Part shown: positions 34,481 through 42,090 of the stretch, piece by piece
How the letters are laid out: each line of letters opens with the position of its first letter
Numbering within the stretch: position 1 is the stretch's first letter
Source: an uncultured Lachnoclostridium sp.
Lineage (GTDB): Bacteria > Bacillota > Clostridia > Lachnospirales > Lachnospiraceae
DNA: 42,090 bases
NCBI GenBank assembly: GCA_947565985.1
Contig: CANOID010000012.1
Location: forward strand, 1 to 42,090
Direction: 5' to 3'
The notes under the pieces: model-generated
What the model saw: the letters and a program-made list of their open reading frames with translations, nothing else
Database searches by the model: none
Told to the model about the DNA's origin: nothing
Program-made: the position numbers and the translations under genes

Positions 34481-34996
34481 ATGAGTAAGGATATTGCAAA
34501 TAAAAAGAGTTTAAATAAAGGTATTTTAGATATAATAGGCAAAAACAGTCGTTTCTCTTTAGAGGATTTGGCGGCTATGCTAGAAACCGACAAAGAGACT
34601 GTAGAACGTGAAATCAAGGCAATGGAAGATGATAAGATTATCTGTGGCTATCCTGCTCTTATCAACTGGGATAATACAGACCATGAAAAGGTCACGGCAC
34701 TTATCGAAGTAAATGTAACGCCACAGCGTGATATGGGTTTTAATAAGGTTGCAGAGCGCATTTACAAATTTGAAGAAGTAGAAAGCGTATATCTTATGTC
34801 AGGTGATTTTGACCTCACTGTAATAATACAGGGAAAAAGCATGAACGAGGTTGCGAGATTTGTTTCTGAAAAGCTTTCTACACTTGAATATGTCAACAGC
34901 ACAGCGACATATTTTGTTATGAAAAAGTATAAAGAACATGGAATTATAATGGAAGCAGAACATGATGATAAGGAAAGGATGCTAGTAACACCATGA
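34481..34996 (+). CDS. Lrp/AsnC-family transcriptional regulator
   Basis: The 171-residue protein has an N-terminal winged helix-turn-helix (about 12-60, LDIIGKNSRFSLEDLAAMLETDKETVEREIKAME). A RAM ligand domain follows (about 65-150, with VTALIEVNVTPQR and VYLMSGDFDLTVIIQGK). Such regulators sense amino acids and form octamers. It overlaps the aminotransferase gene by 4 bases (ATGA), a conserved pairing that suggests it controls or is tuned by that enzyme's amino acid. GAGGG precedes ATG. Confidence 0.93.
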   Translation: MSKDIANKKSLNKGILDIIGKNSRFSLEDLAAMLETDKETVEREIKAMEDDKIICGYPALINWDNTDHEKVTALIEVNVTPQRDMGFNKVAERIYKFEEVESVYLMSGDFDLTVIIQGKSMNEVARFVSEKLSTLEYVNSTATYFVMKKYKEHGIIMEAEHDDKERMLVTP

Positions 34997-36156
34997 GAGA
35001 CCCATTATCAAAGAAAATAGTACAGATACAGCCCTCTGGGATAAGAAAATTTTTTGATATAGTAAGTGAGATGAAAGACGCAATATCCCTTGGTGTTGGT
35101 GAACCTGATTTTGATACGCCTTGGCATATAAGGGAAGAGGGAATTTATTCGCTTGAACGTGGAAGAACTTTCTATACTTCAAATGCAGGGCTTAAAGAAC
35201 TTAAAGAAGAAATATCTAAATACTTAGAAAGACGCTTTGGACTTACATATAACCCAGTTGGTGAGATATATGTAACTGTAGGAGGAAGCGAGGCTATAGA
35301 CAATGCATTGCGTGCAATGCTTGATGTAGGTGATGAAGTTATAATCCCACAGCCATGTTATGTATCTTATGAACCTTGTGTAATTCTTGCTGATGCTGTT
35401 CCTGTAATTATAGAATTAAAAGAAGAGAATGAATTTAAGCTGACTAAAGCACAGCTTGAAGCAGCGATTACAGAAAAGACAAAGATTCTTGTAATGCCTT
35501 TTCCTAATAATCCTACAGGTGCTATTATGACAAAAGATGATTTAGCGGATATTGCAGAAGTTGTAATTAAACATGACTTATTTGTTATATCAGACGAAAT
35601 ATATTCAGAGCTTACATATGGCAGTAACCATGTGTCAATAGCATCATTCTCAGGGCTTAGAGAAAGAACTATTGTTATAAATGGATTTTCAAAGTCATAT
35701 GCGATGACTGGATGGCGTTTAGGGTATGCCTGCGGACCTAAAGCTATAGTAGACCAAATGCTTAAAATACACCAGTATGCTATAATGTGTGCACCGACAA
35801 CAAGCCAATATGCAGCAATAGAAGCACTTCGCAATGGAGATAACGATGTAGAAAATATGAGAAATGCATATGACAGACGCAGGAAATTCCTTATAAAAGC
35901 ATTGCATAATATGGGGCTAAAATGCTTTGAGCCATTTGGTGCTTTTTATGTATTTCCATGTATTAAAGAATTTAAAATGTCATCAGAAGAATTTGCTGAG
36001 GCATTGCTTAATGAAGAGAAACTGGCAGTTGTTCCCGGAACAGCTTTTGGAAACTGCGGCGAGGGATTTTTAAGAATATCTTATGCGTATTCAATAGAAG
36101 ATTTAAAAAATGCACTTGAACGCATAGAACGTTTTATTAAGAGGCATAGAAAATAA
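34993..36156 (+). CDS. PLP-dependent class I/II aminotransferase
   Basis: This 387-residue enzyme has the aspartate aminotransferase fold. K234 in SKSYAMTGWRLGY is the Schiff-base lysine. PFPNNPTGA (169-177) and SDEIYSELTYG (200-210) bind the cofactor, and the Arg in the C-terminal FLRISYAYS binds the substrate carboxylate. It is closest to the subgroup often annotated as aspartate or aromatic aminotransferase (PatA-like). The exact amino acid cannot be read from the sequence. It is translationally coupled to the Lrp-type regulator and followed after one base by trmL. Confidence 0.95.
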   Translation: MRDPLSKKIVQIQPSGIRKFFDIVSEMKDAISLGVGEPDFDTPWHIREEGIYSLERGRTFYTSNAGLKELKEEISKYLERRFGLTYNPVGEIYVTVGGSEAIDNALRAMLDVGDEVIIPQPCYVSYEPCVILADAVPVIIELKEENEFKLTKAQLEAAITEKTKILVMPFPNNPTGAIMTKDDLADIAEVVIKHDLFVISDEIYSELTYGSNHVSIASFSGLRERTIVINGFSKSYAMTGWRLGYACGPKAIVDQMLKIHQYAIMCAPTTSQYAAIEALRNGDNDVENMRNAYDRRRKFLIKALHNMGLKCFEPFGAFYVFPCIKEFKMSSEEFAEALLNEEKLAVVPGTAFGNCGEGFLRISYAYSIEDLKNALERIERFIKRHRK

Positions 36157-36157
36157 T

Positions 36158-36655
36158 ATGATAAATATTGTACTCCTTGAGCCTGAAATGCCTGCAAATA
36201 CCGGCAATATAGGACGTACCTGCTGTGCAGTGGGTGCAAAGCTCCATCTTATAGAGCCTATGGGATTTAGAGTAAATGACAAAATGCTAAAAAGGGCAGG
36301 GCTTGACTACTGGAATGATTTAGACGTGGAAATTTATGACTGTTATAGTGATTTTCTTGAAAAAAATCCTTTGGCAGCAAAAAAAATGTATATGGCAACT
36401 ACTAAGGCAAAAAAAGACTACACTGATGTCAGCTATGAGCCTGATTGTTATATAATGTTTGGCAAAGAAAGTGCTGGGATACCAGAAGAAATACTTGTAG
36501 ATTCAAGAGAAACAGCCATAAGAATACCGATGAACCAAAATATTCGTTCTTTAAACTTGTCAAATTCTGTTGCCATTGTATTATATGAAGCATTGCGACA
36601 AAGTGGTTTTGCTGGTCTGCAGCTTAAAGGAAACCTTCACCACTTAAACTGGTAA
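36158..36655 (+). CDS. trmL: tRNA (cytidine(34)-2'-O)-methyltransferase
   Basis: TrmL methylates the ribose of the wobble base in tRNA-Leu with S-adenosylmethionine. The 165-residue SPOUT protein shows LLEPEMPANTGNIGRTC (motif 1), a central FGKESAGIPEEIL (motif 2) and IRIPMNQNIRSLNLSNSVAIVLYEALRQ (motif 3, forming the knot). The length fits the family. It follows the aminotransferase with 1 base between, and no strong ribosome site is seen, so translation is probably coupled. Confidence 0.95.
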   Translation: MINIVLLEPEMPANTGNIGRTCCAVGAKLHLIEPMGFRVNDKMLKRAGLDYWNDLDVEIYDCYSDFLEKNPLAAKKMYMATTKAKKDYTDVSYEPDCYIMFGKESAGIPEEILVDSRETAIRIPMNQNIRSLNLSNSVAIVLYEALRQSGFAGLQLKGNLHHLNW

Positions 36656-36690
36656 AAAAAGACATCGCAAAATTAAATATATATAGAAGA

Positions 36691-36784
36691 ACAGAGTAGG
36701 ATGCCATGCGTTAAGTGCCAAAGGATGGGAAGTTGCCTTTGGACGAAAAGCTTAGTCTTGCGGTGTGGCTCCGCATCCGCTGTC
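36691..36784 (+). promoter_or_regulatory. THF riboswitch (tetrahydrofolate aptamer)
   Basis: The leader of folT contains the THF aptamer layout: ACAG-AGTA-GGATGC at 36691-36704, the conserved GCGTTAAGTGCC segment and GGATGGGAAGTTGCC. Then come GGACGAA and a closing GCGGTG...GCATCC-GC-TGT strand up to 36783. The outer stem is ACAG/CTGT plus GGATGC/GCATCC. The gene behind it encodes a folate carrier, which matches known placements. Folates bound here should lower folT expression. Confidence 0.9.
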
Positions 36785-36786
36785 AG

Positions 36787-36866
36787 AAATGAATGAAATA
36801 AGCACTAATTTCCGGGACGGACTACTTTGGGTGCTTATTTTCTTTCTGCTGCTGTTCCATTCATTT
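36787..36866 (+). terminator. Expression platform of the THF riboswitch
   Basis: AAATAAGCAC (36796-36805) pairs with GTGCTTATTT (36831-36840), followed by a pyrimidine run TCTTTCT, as in an intrinsic terminator. A second pairing, AAATGAATG (36787-36795) with CATTCATTT (36858-36866), would lengthen the stem up to 2 bases before the folT ribosome site. Whether control is on transcription or on translation is not clear. Confidence 0.6.
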
Positions 36867-36883
36867 AAGAAAGGACATGAAGT

Positions 36884-37501
36884 ATGTTAGAGTTAATTAA
36901 AACTGTATTTGCAAGTGATATTTCAAGATACATACTTGTATCATTAGTAATTCTTGTTATTTTTTGTGTATTAGCACAAAAAAAGAAAATTTCGGTTAAA
37001 AGCATCGCATTAATGGGTCTGATGATAGCACTTCAGATAACATTTTCAAGATTTCTTTCAATCCAGACATGGAATTTAAAAATCAGTTTTGGATTTCTGC
37101 CACTTGTAATAACTGGCATTTTACTCGGTCCTGCCGAAGCAGGAATAGTTGGAGCTTTGGCTGATTTTCTTGGAACAATAATATTTCCGACAGGACCTTA
37201 TTTTCCAGGGCTTACACTTACGGCTCTTATTACAGGTGTTGTATGGGGATTATTTTTCCATAAAAAAGTTACACTTCCAAGAGTAATATGTGCCGCTGCT
37301 ATTAATAATTTTGTATTTAGTATGCTACTTAATGGATACTGGATTTCAATATTATATGGAAGCCCATATATGGGAATATTGCAGGTGAGAGTGCCACAGG
37401 CATGTCTGATGTTTATGGTTGAAATAGTAGTAATACCAGTGTTGCAGGAAGTTTTATTTAAAAAGATTAAAATGATATTTGACCATCCTGCACTAAACTG
37501 A
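36884..37501 (+). CDS. folT: Folate ECF transporter, substrate-binding subunit
   Basis: FolT is the membrane S component that binds folate for an energy-coupling factor transporter. It needs the EcfA, EcfA' and EcfT module, which is not in the window. The 205-residue protein has about six membrane segments. It has the family core: SFGFLPLVITGILLGPAEAGIVGALADFLG (about 68-97), then FPTGPYFPGLTLTALITGVVWGLFF. The AAAGGA ribosome site precedes ATG at 36884. It is controlled by the THF riboswitch upstream. Confidence 0.95.
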   Translation: MLELIKTVFASDISRYILVSLVILVIFCVLAQKKKISVKSIALMGLMIALQITFSRFLSIQTWNLKISFGFLPLVITGILLGPAEAGIVGALADFLGTIIFPTGPYFPGLTLTALITGVVWGLFFHKKVTLPRVICAAAINNFVFSMLLNGYWISILYGSPYMGILQVRVPQACLMFMVEIVVIPVLQEVLFKKIKMIFDHPALN

Positions 37502-37521
37502 TATATAGTTATAAAATAGAG

Positions 37522-37556
37522 AAAAGCTGGTGCAGTCCCGGACACCAGCTTTTTTA
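37522..37556. terminator. Bidirectional terminator between folT and the histidine kinase gene
   Basis: AAAAGCTGGTG (37522-37532) pairs with CACCAGCTTTT (37543-37553), followed by T on the plus strand and by T from the complementary A-run on the minus strand. It can end both converging transcripts. Confidence 0.92.
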
Positions 37557-37566
37557 AATATAATTT

Positions 37567-38973
37567 TTAGGAAGCAGATGGTAATGAAAAAATAAATTCT
37601 GTACCTGCTCCTTCTGTACTTATTACATTAATATTCTCGCCATGTGCTTCTATTATTTCTTTTGTAATAGAAAGTCCAAGACCAGTTCCCTTTTTATCTT
37701 TACCACGAGAGTTATCTGTTTTATAAAATCTATCCCATACTTTATTTATACTGTCTTTTGGTATTCCTATTCCATAGTCTTTAACTGACACAAATATTTT
37801 CCGATTTTTTTCGGTGGTGTGTATTTCGATAACTGAATTGTGGTGACTAAATTTAATTGCATTATCAAGTAGGTTTTGTATAACAAGTTCAATTTTACTA
37901 GTGTCCGCCCTAACCATTAATTCCTTTCTGTCAAATATAAGTTCTAATGAGATTTGCTTTGCAGTGCATCTTTGCTCAAAAGCTGCAGAACAGCGTTTTA
38001 TCTCATAATTTAAGTCAAAGATAGAGATATCCATAGGCGTAGTGCCAGTTTCAAACTGGTTTAGTGTTAAAAGACTTGTGGTAAGCTTTGTTAGTCGTTC
38101 TGTTTCAAAAATTATTATATCAAGGTATTTTTGCTGCATTTCTTGTGGTATAGTACCATCAAGTAGTGCCTCTGTATAGCCTTTTATAGATGTGAGCGGC
38201 GAACGAAAATCATGAGATACATTGGCAATAAATTTACGTTGGTAATTGTCCATATCTGACATTTTATCTGCCATATATCTAATTGCACCTGCAAGTGCTG
38301 ACTGGTCTTTTCCCGGAAAATTTGCCATTGGATAGTCAAACTGACCATCTGCATATTTTTTGGCAGCAGTTGTCATCGCATTTATAGGCATGGCAGTCTG
38401 TATATATAGATAAATAAACACAATCATAAGAAGGACTGCCAGTATAATAAAGCACAATATTACTGAATCTGTATATTGCAGTGCTGTGTTCTTTATTGGG
38501 TCAAGTGGTTTTAAAAGTACAATATAAGCTATTGTCTCCATTGATAAAGTTACAGGATAAATAACAGCAATGGATTTTTCAGTCAACAGGTGGTTTAAAT
38601 CAGTTTCTGTTACAGTCTGATTTGAAAGGAATGTTTTGTCATAATCATTCAGATATTTTCCTTCATAGCTGTGTGCATTACCAGAATCGACTACTATTTC
38701 GCTGTCTGGCATTGCTAGAAGAATCTGTGTACCTGTCAATTCATGCAGAACCATAAAGTGCCGCCTAAGAATTGGAAAATAAGTACTAGAAAACTTCAGA
38801 CCAGACAGATATTCTTCTGCAATAATTGTTGCTTCATTATAAAGTGAAGCCTCTGATTCGCCAAGCATTTTTTTATAGATACGTAATTGTCCATATGTAT
38901 TTAGAAGTAAAAAAATCATTATTATGATAAATACATATGAGAATACAAATTTTTTTCTAAGTGAAATTTTCAT
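37567..38973 (-). CDS. Sensor histidine kinase
   Basis: This 468-residue membrane kinase has TM1 at about 9-28 and an extracellular sensor of about 135 residues. TM2 is at about 169-192, followed by a HAMP domain (about 193-245). The H-box FIANVSHDFRSPLTSIKGY follows, with H254 as the phosphorylated residue. The ATP-binding part has NLLDNAIKFS, VKDYGIGIP and KGTGLGLSI. The short gap (10 bases) after the response regulator gene marks them as a two-component pair. The signal is not known. Confidence 0.95.
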   Translation of the reverse strand: MKISLRKKFVFSYVFIIIMIFLLLNTYGQLRIYKKMLGESEASLYNEATIIAEEYLSGLKFSSTYFPILRRHFMVLHELTGTQILLAMPDSEIVVDSGNAHSYEGKYLNDYDKTFLSNQTVTETDLNHLLTEKSIAVIYPVTLSMETIAYIVLLKPLDPIKNTALQYTDSVILCFIILAVLLMIVFIYLYIQTAMPINAMTTAAKKYADGQFDYPMANFPGKDQSALAGAIRYMADKMSDMDNYQRKFIANVSHDFRSPLTSIKGYTEALLDGTIPQEMQQKYLDIIIFETERLTKLTTSLLTLNQFETGTTPMDISIFDLNYEIKRCSAAFEQRCTAKQISLELIFDRKELMVRADTSKIELVIQNLLDNAIKFSHHNSVIEIHTTEKNRKIFVSVKDYGIGIPKDSINKVWDRFYKTDNSRGKDKKGTGLGLSITKEIIEAHGENINVISTEGAGTEFIFSLPSAS

Positions 38974-38983
38974 CAGTTAGCAC

Positions 38984-39694
38984 CTATTTTCCGTGGTAAT
39001 CGAATTTATAACCAATGCCCCAGACAGTTTTTATCTCCCATTCAGGATGGTCTTTAAATTTTTCTCTAAGTCTTTTAATATGGACATCAACTGTACGTGT
39101 ATCTCCAATGTAATCATAACTCCAGATATGGTCTAAAATCTGTTCTCGTGTAAATACCTGATTTGCATGTGATGCGAGAAAATATAAAAGCTCTAGTTCT
39201 TTAGGCGGCATTTCAATTTTTTTGTTATTATAAGTTACAGAGTAGTCTGTTTGGTTAACAATTAAATCAGGAAAAAATACACATTCTTTTGGAAGCTCAT
39301 CAGTGTCTGGCACATTTTTTTCATGTACAAAGCGTCTTAATACTGCTTTGACCCTTGCAACCATTTCTTTTGAATCAAACGGCTTCATTATATAGTCATC
39401 TGCTCCAAGTTCAAGACCTAGCACTTTGTCAAATGTCTCGCCTTTTGCAGAAAGTAAAATTATTGGCAGTGATGAAGATTTTCTAATCTCTCTAAGCACC
39501 TCATAACCATCTATACCTGGTAGCATAATATCAAGCAACATAAGGTCTGGCATATATGTTTTAAATACTGATATGGCTGCTTCACCGTCGTTTGCTATTT
39601 TAGTGTCAAAACACTCTTTCGTAAGATAGAGAGACACAAGCTCTGCAATATTTTCATCATCGTCAACTATCAGGATTTTTTGTCTGTCTAGCAT
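38984..39694 (-). CDS. OmpR/PhoB-family response regulator
   Basis: This 236-residue protein has a receiver domain with the acidic pocket in IVDDDEN, phospho-acceptor D55 in LLDIMLPG, and K104 in YIMKPF. A winged-helix DNA-binding domain follows (about 140-235; REQILDHIWSYDYIGDTRTVDVHIKRLREKF). I start at the ATG at 39694, because AGAGGA lies 6 bases upstream and the receiver fold begins right after it. The longer frame has no ribosome site. It follows mutS2 by 19 bases and precedes the kinase gene. Confidence 0.96.
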   Translation of the reverse strand: MLDRQKILIVDDDENIAELVSLYLTKECFDTKIANDGEAAISVFKTYMPDLMLLDIMLPGIDGYEVLREIRKSSSLPIILLSAKGETFDKVLGLELGADDYIMKPFDSKEMVARVKAVLRRFVHEKNVPDTDELPKECVFFPDLIVNQTDYSVTYNNKKIEMPPKELELLYFLASHANQVFTREQILDHIWSYDYIGDTRTVDVHIKRLREKFKDHPEWEIKTVWGIGYKFDYHGK

Positions 39695-39713
39695 ATTAAT
39701 TCCTCTTTTCCTT

Positions 39714-42090
39714 TTATTTAAACTCCGCAATAGTTACACCCATATCTCCTTCGCCAAATTCACCAAGGCGAAAAGATTTCACATACTTTGTGCGTTTAAG
39801 ATGACCATGTACGGCATTTCTCAATGCACCTGTGCCTCTGCCATGTATAATCGTAATATGTTCCATATGTGCAAGGTATGCGTCATCAAGGTATTTGCCA
39901 AGTATAGGAATGGCTTCATCAACTGTCATACCTATAAGGTTTATTTCTTGGTGTATAGATGAAGCCTTATCCATTCTTATATTACCACTTCCAGTATTTT
40001 TTCTGCTTTTTTCAGGTTTAGTTTTTTCTTGTGGTACTTTAATTAGTTCAATATCTTTAATATTTACCTTTGTCCTTAACAATCCCGCCTGTACGAATAA
40101 GTCTCCCTTGTCATTTGGAAGTGTACTTACCGTTCCAGTAGAGTTAAGTGAAAGAATTTTTACATCTGAGCCTATCATAAGGTCAGATGCTTTAATAGAT
40201 TTTGTCTTTGACTGAACTTTCTTTATAGCCACCTTTGATTGGCTGTCACTCAGCTTATCCCTTAAATTCGCACGTTCAGCTTCCATTTCTCTTATATGTT
40301 CATCACTTTGTGCCCATTTAGTATATTTGCGTATAGTTTCATCTGCAAATTCTTTAGCTTCATTAAGAATTTTAGCTGCTTCAGTATTGGCATTTTGTAA
40401 TATGCGCTCTTTGGAATTTTCAAGTTTTTCTGTCTTTTCACGCAACTCTTTCTTTAATGCAGATATTTCTTTTCTATTTTCAGAAACTTTATTTCGCTCT
40501 TTTTCAAGCTGTAATCTGGTTTGTTCAAGGTTATTTATGACATCTTCAAACTGTTTAGCATCAGATGACACGTGCATTTTAGCATCATCTATTATTTCAT
40601 CAGACAACCCTAACCTGCTTGATATTGCAAAGGCATTGCTTTTGCCCGGTACACCAATTAAAAGTCGATATGTCGGACGCAGTGTTGAAACATCAAACTC
40701 GCAGCAGGCATTTTCTACGCCAGATGTTTGTAAAGCATAGAGCTTAAGTTCACTGTAATGAGTAGTTGCCATAACTATAGAGCCACGTCTATGAAGGGTT
40801 GAAAGAATAGCCGTTGCAAGAGCAGCACCCTCTATAGGGTCGGTTCCTGCTCCAAGCTCATCAAATAGTACAAGGCTTTCTTCATCTGCATTGTTAAGTA
40901 TTGAAACTGTGTTTACCATATGTGATGAAAATGTACTAAGGCTCTGCTCAATGCTTTGTTCATCACCTATATCTGCAAATACTTCGTTAAATATACGTAG
41001 TGATGAGCCATCAAAAGCTGGAATATGAAGACCTGCCTGTCCCATAAGCGTAAACAGTCCTATAGTTTTAAGGGAAACAGTCTTTCCACCAGTATTAGGA
41101 CCAGTGACAATAAGCAAGGAAAAATCTTTTCCAACATTTAAGTCTATAGGAACTACTTTTTTACTATCTATAAGTGGATGTCGACCTTTTTTAATTTCAA
41201 TATAATTCTCTTCTGGAAATTTAGGTTCAGTTGCACGCATCTTTTTTGACAACATTGCTTTGGCAAATATAAAATCCAGTTCTGATAGTACATTAAAATT
41301 TTGTTCAATATAAAAGTTCTGTTCTGCTGCTTGATTGCTTAAATCTGCAAGAATTTTTTCAATCTCTTGCTGTTCCTTTACCTCAAGTTCACGTATTTCA
41401 TTATTTAACTTTACTACAGCCGCTGGCTCTATAAAAAGTGTAGAACCTGTAGAGGACTGGTCGTGTAACATTCCGTTAAATGATGCACGATATTCTGATT
41501 TAACAGGAAGACAATATCTGCCATTGCGCATAGTGATAATCGCATCTTGAAGCATCCCTCTACTGCTGTTTAATATGCTGCCAAGCTGTTCATGAATTTT
41601 ATCACTTGTTATTTTAAGCCGCCGCCTTGTCTGTGCAAGCCCAGAACTTGCATCATCTGCTATTTCATCTTCTGCCAGTATACAGCGTCTTATCTCCTGC
41701 ATAAGCGGAAAAAGAGGCTCTATAAGCATATATCTTTCATTTAATGAGTCTCCCGTTTCATCATCCTCATTAATGCTTTGGCGAAAATAGTTTTTAATTC
41801 GTCCTGCTGTATTAAGAAGTGCTGATATAGCAAGCAGTTCACCCGCTCCAAGTATTGAGCCTATTTCAAGCCGTTTTAAACTTACACGTATATCAGATAC
41901 ACCACTAAAAGATATCTCACCCTGTGTAAGAATATGTGTAAGTGCATCTGATGTTTCACGCTGTGATGTTTCAATCCATTCTCTATCACTGCATGGAAGC
42001 AAGTTTTTGCAGTATTCCTTGCCAACAGGTGAAAAGGCAAGGTCTTCAAGTTGTTTTATAATTTTATCATACTCTAAAGTATGCAAAGCT
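39714..42090 (-). CDS. mutS2: Endonuclease MutS2 (5' end outside window)
   Basis: MutS2 is a MutS-like ATPase with a C-terminal Smr domain, linked to suppression of recombination and rescue of collided ribosomes. The visible part is about 790 residues. The N-terminal region (LHTLEYDKIIKQL) lacks the first few residues, because codons upstream remain in frame to the window edge (Ala-Leu-His-Thr). The Walker A TGPNTGGKTVSLKTIG, Walker B LVLFDELGAGTDP and ATTHYSELK lie in the ATPase. A long coiled coil (about 505-620) and the Smr domain (about 715-790) with HGRGTGALR follow. The Smr LDLR motif reads INLI here. The response regulator gene follows it after 19 bases. Confidence 0.95.
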   Translation of the reverse strand, partial: ALHTLEYDKIIKQLEDLAFSPVGKEYCKNLLPCSDREWIETSQRETSDALTHILTQGEISFSGVSDIRVSLKRLEIGSILGAGELLAISALLNTAGRIKNYFRQSINEDDETGDSLNERYMLIEPLFPLMQEIRRCILAEDEIADDASSGLAQTRRRLKITSDKIHEQLGSILNSSRGMLQDAIITMRNGRYCLPVKSEYRASFNGMLHDQSSTGSTLFIEPAAVVKLNNEIRELEVKEQQEIEKILADLSNQAAEQNFYIEQNFNVLSELDFIFAKAMLSKKMRATEPKFPEENYIEIKKGRHPLIDSKKVVPIDLNVGKDFSLLIVTGPNTGGKTVSLKTIGLFTLMGQAGLHIPAFDGSSLRIFNEVFADIGDEQSIEQSLSTFSSHMVNTVSILNNADEESLVLFDELGAGTDPIEGAALATAILSTLHRRGSIVMATTHYSELKLYALQTSGVENACCEFDVSTLRPTYRLLIGVPGKSNAFAISSRLGLSDEIIDDAKMHVSSDAKQFEDVINNLEQTRLQLEKERNKVSENRKEISALKKELREKTEKLENSKERILQNANTEAAKILNEAKEFADETIRKYTKWAQSDEHIREMEAERANLRDKLSDSQSKVAIKKVQSKTKSIKASDLMIGSDVKILSLNSTGTVSTLPNDKGDLFVQAGLLRTKVNIKDIELIKVPQEKTKPEKSRKNTGSGNIRMDKASSIHQEINLIGMTVDEAIPILGKYLDDAYLAHMEHITIIHGRGTGALRNAVHGHLKRTKYVKSFRLGEFGEGDMGVTIAEFK

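Noticed and set aside
1-42090. CRISPR arrays, insertion sequences or prophage genes
   Set aside because: No regularly spaced repeats, transposases or phage structural genes were seen. The tRNA cluster shows no duplicated 3' end that would mark an integration site.

Overview
The window looks like chromosomal DNA of a spore-forming, low-GC Firmicute, most likely a Lachnospiraceae-type Clostridium relative. The reasons are strong AGGAGG ribosome sites, sigma-A promoters of the TTGACA-17-TATAAT type, tRNA genes without an encoded CCA, a SpoVAF-type germination protein behind a sigma-G-like promoter, a THF riboswitch before folT, and small proteins typical of that family (FlxA-like, DUF6774-like, VanW).

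Layout. 1-1.25 kb: a two-gene unit, a small Gly/Asn/Gln-rich protein followed by an AbiTii-domain protein, that looks like a phage-defence pair. 1.5-7.6 kb (minus): fabF, a PAS-PAS-PAS-GGDEF-EAL protein with degenerate catalytic motifs, a secreted fibronectin-type protein, then serS. Half of a response-regulator receiver domain lies in front of fabF. 7.65-8.3 kb: five tRNA genes (Pro, Gly, Arg, His, Gln) behind one strong promoter. 8.3-9.2 kb (minus): a NifX-like protein with a His/Cys-rich tail, overlapping a bacteriohemerythrin.

9.2-20.9 kb is a complete hexuronate system. On the minus strand are uxaB, uxaA, a TRAP transporter (dctP, dctQ, dctM), a KDG kinase, KDPG aldolase and a second KDG kinase. 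Divergent from it on the plus strand are a LacI-family regulator and uxaC. Uronate enters by the TRAP carrier. UxaC isomerises it, UxaB reduces tagaturonate to altronate, UxaA dehydrates altronate to KDG, KdgK phosphorylates KDG, and Eda splits KDPG into pyruvate and glyceraldehyde 3-phosphate. Two perfect LacI/CcpA-type palindromes sit on the divergent promoters.

21-28 kb: a PurF paralogue that has lost its glutaminase nucleophile, a FlxA-like coiled-coil protein, a 52-residue DUF6774-like protein, spoVAF, a TatD nuclease, a cytidylate-kinase-like protein and an ArsB/NhaD-type permease. 28.2-37.5 kb (plus, with one minus gene): rsmA, an M24 X-Pro aminopeptidase, a 34-residue membrane peptide, a VanW-family protein, a HypE/PurM-like protein, an Lrp/AsnC regulator overlapping an aminotransferase, trmL, and riboswitch-controlled folT. 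37.6-42.1 kb (minus): mutS2 (5' end outside the window), then an OmpR-type response regulator and its histidine kinase.

Most of the window is ordinary chromosome. The least explained items are the AbiTii pair with its shared Q/N motif, the PurF paralogue without a glutaminase site, the catalytically degenerate GGDEF-EAL protein, the receiver-domain fragment and a few unexplained intergenic hairpins.
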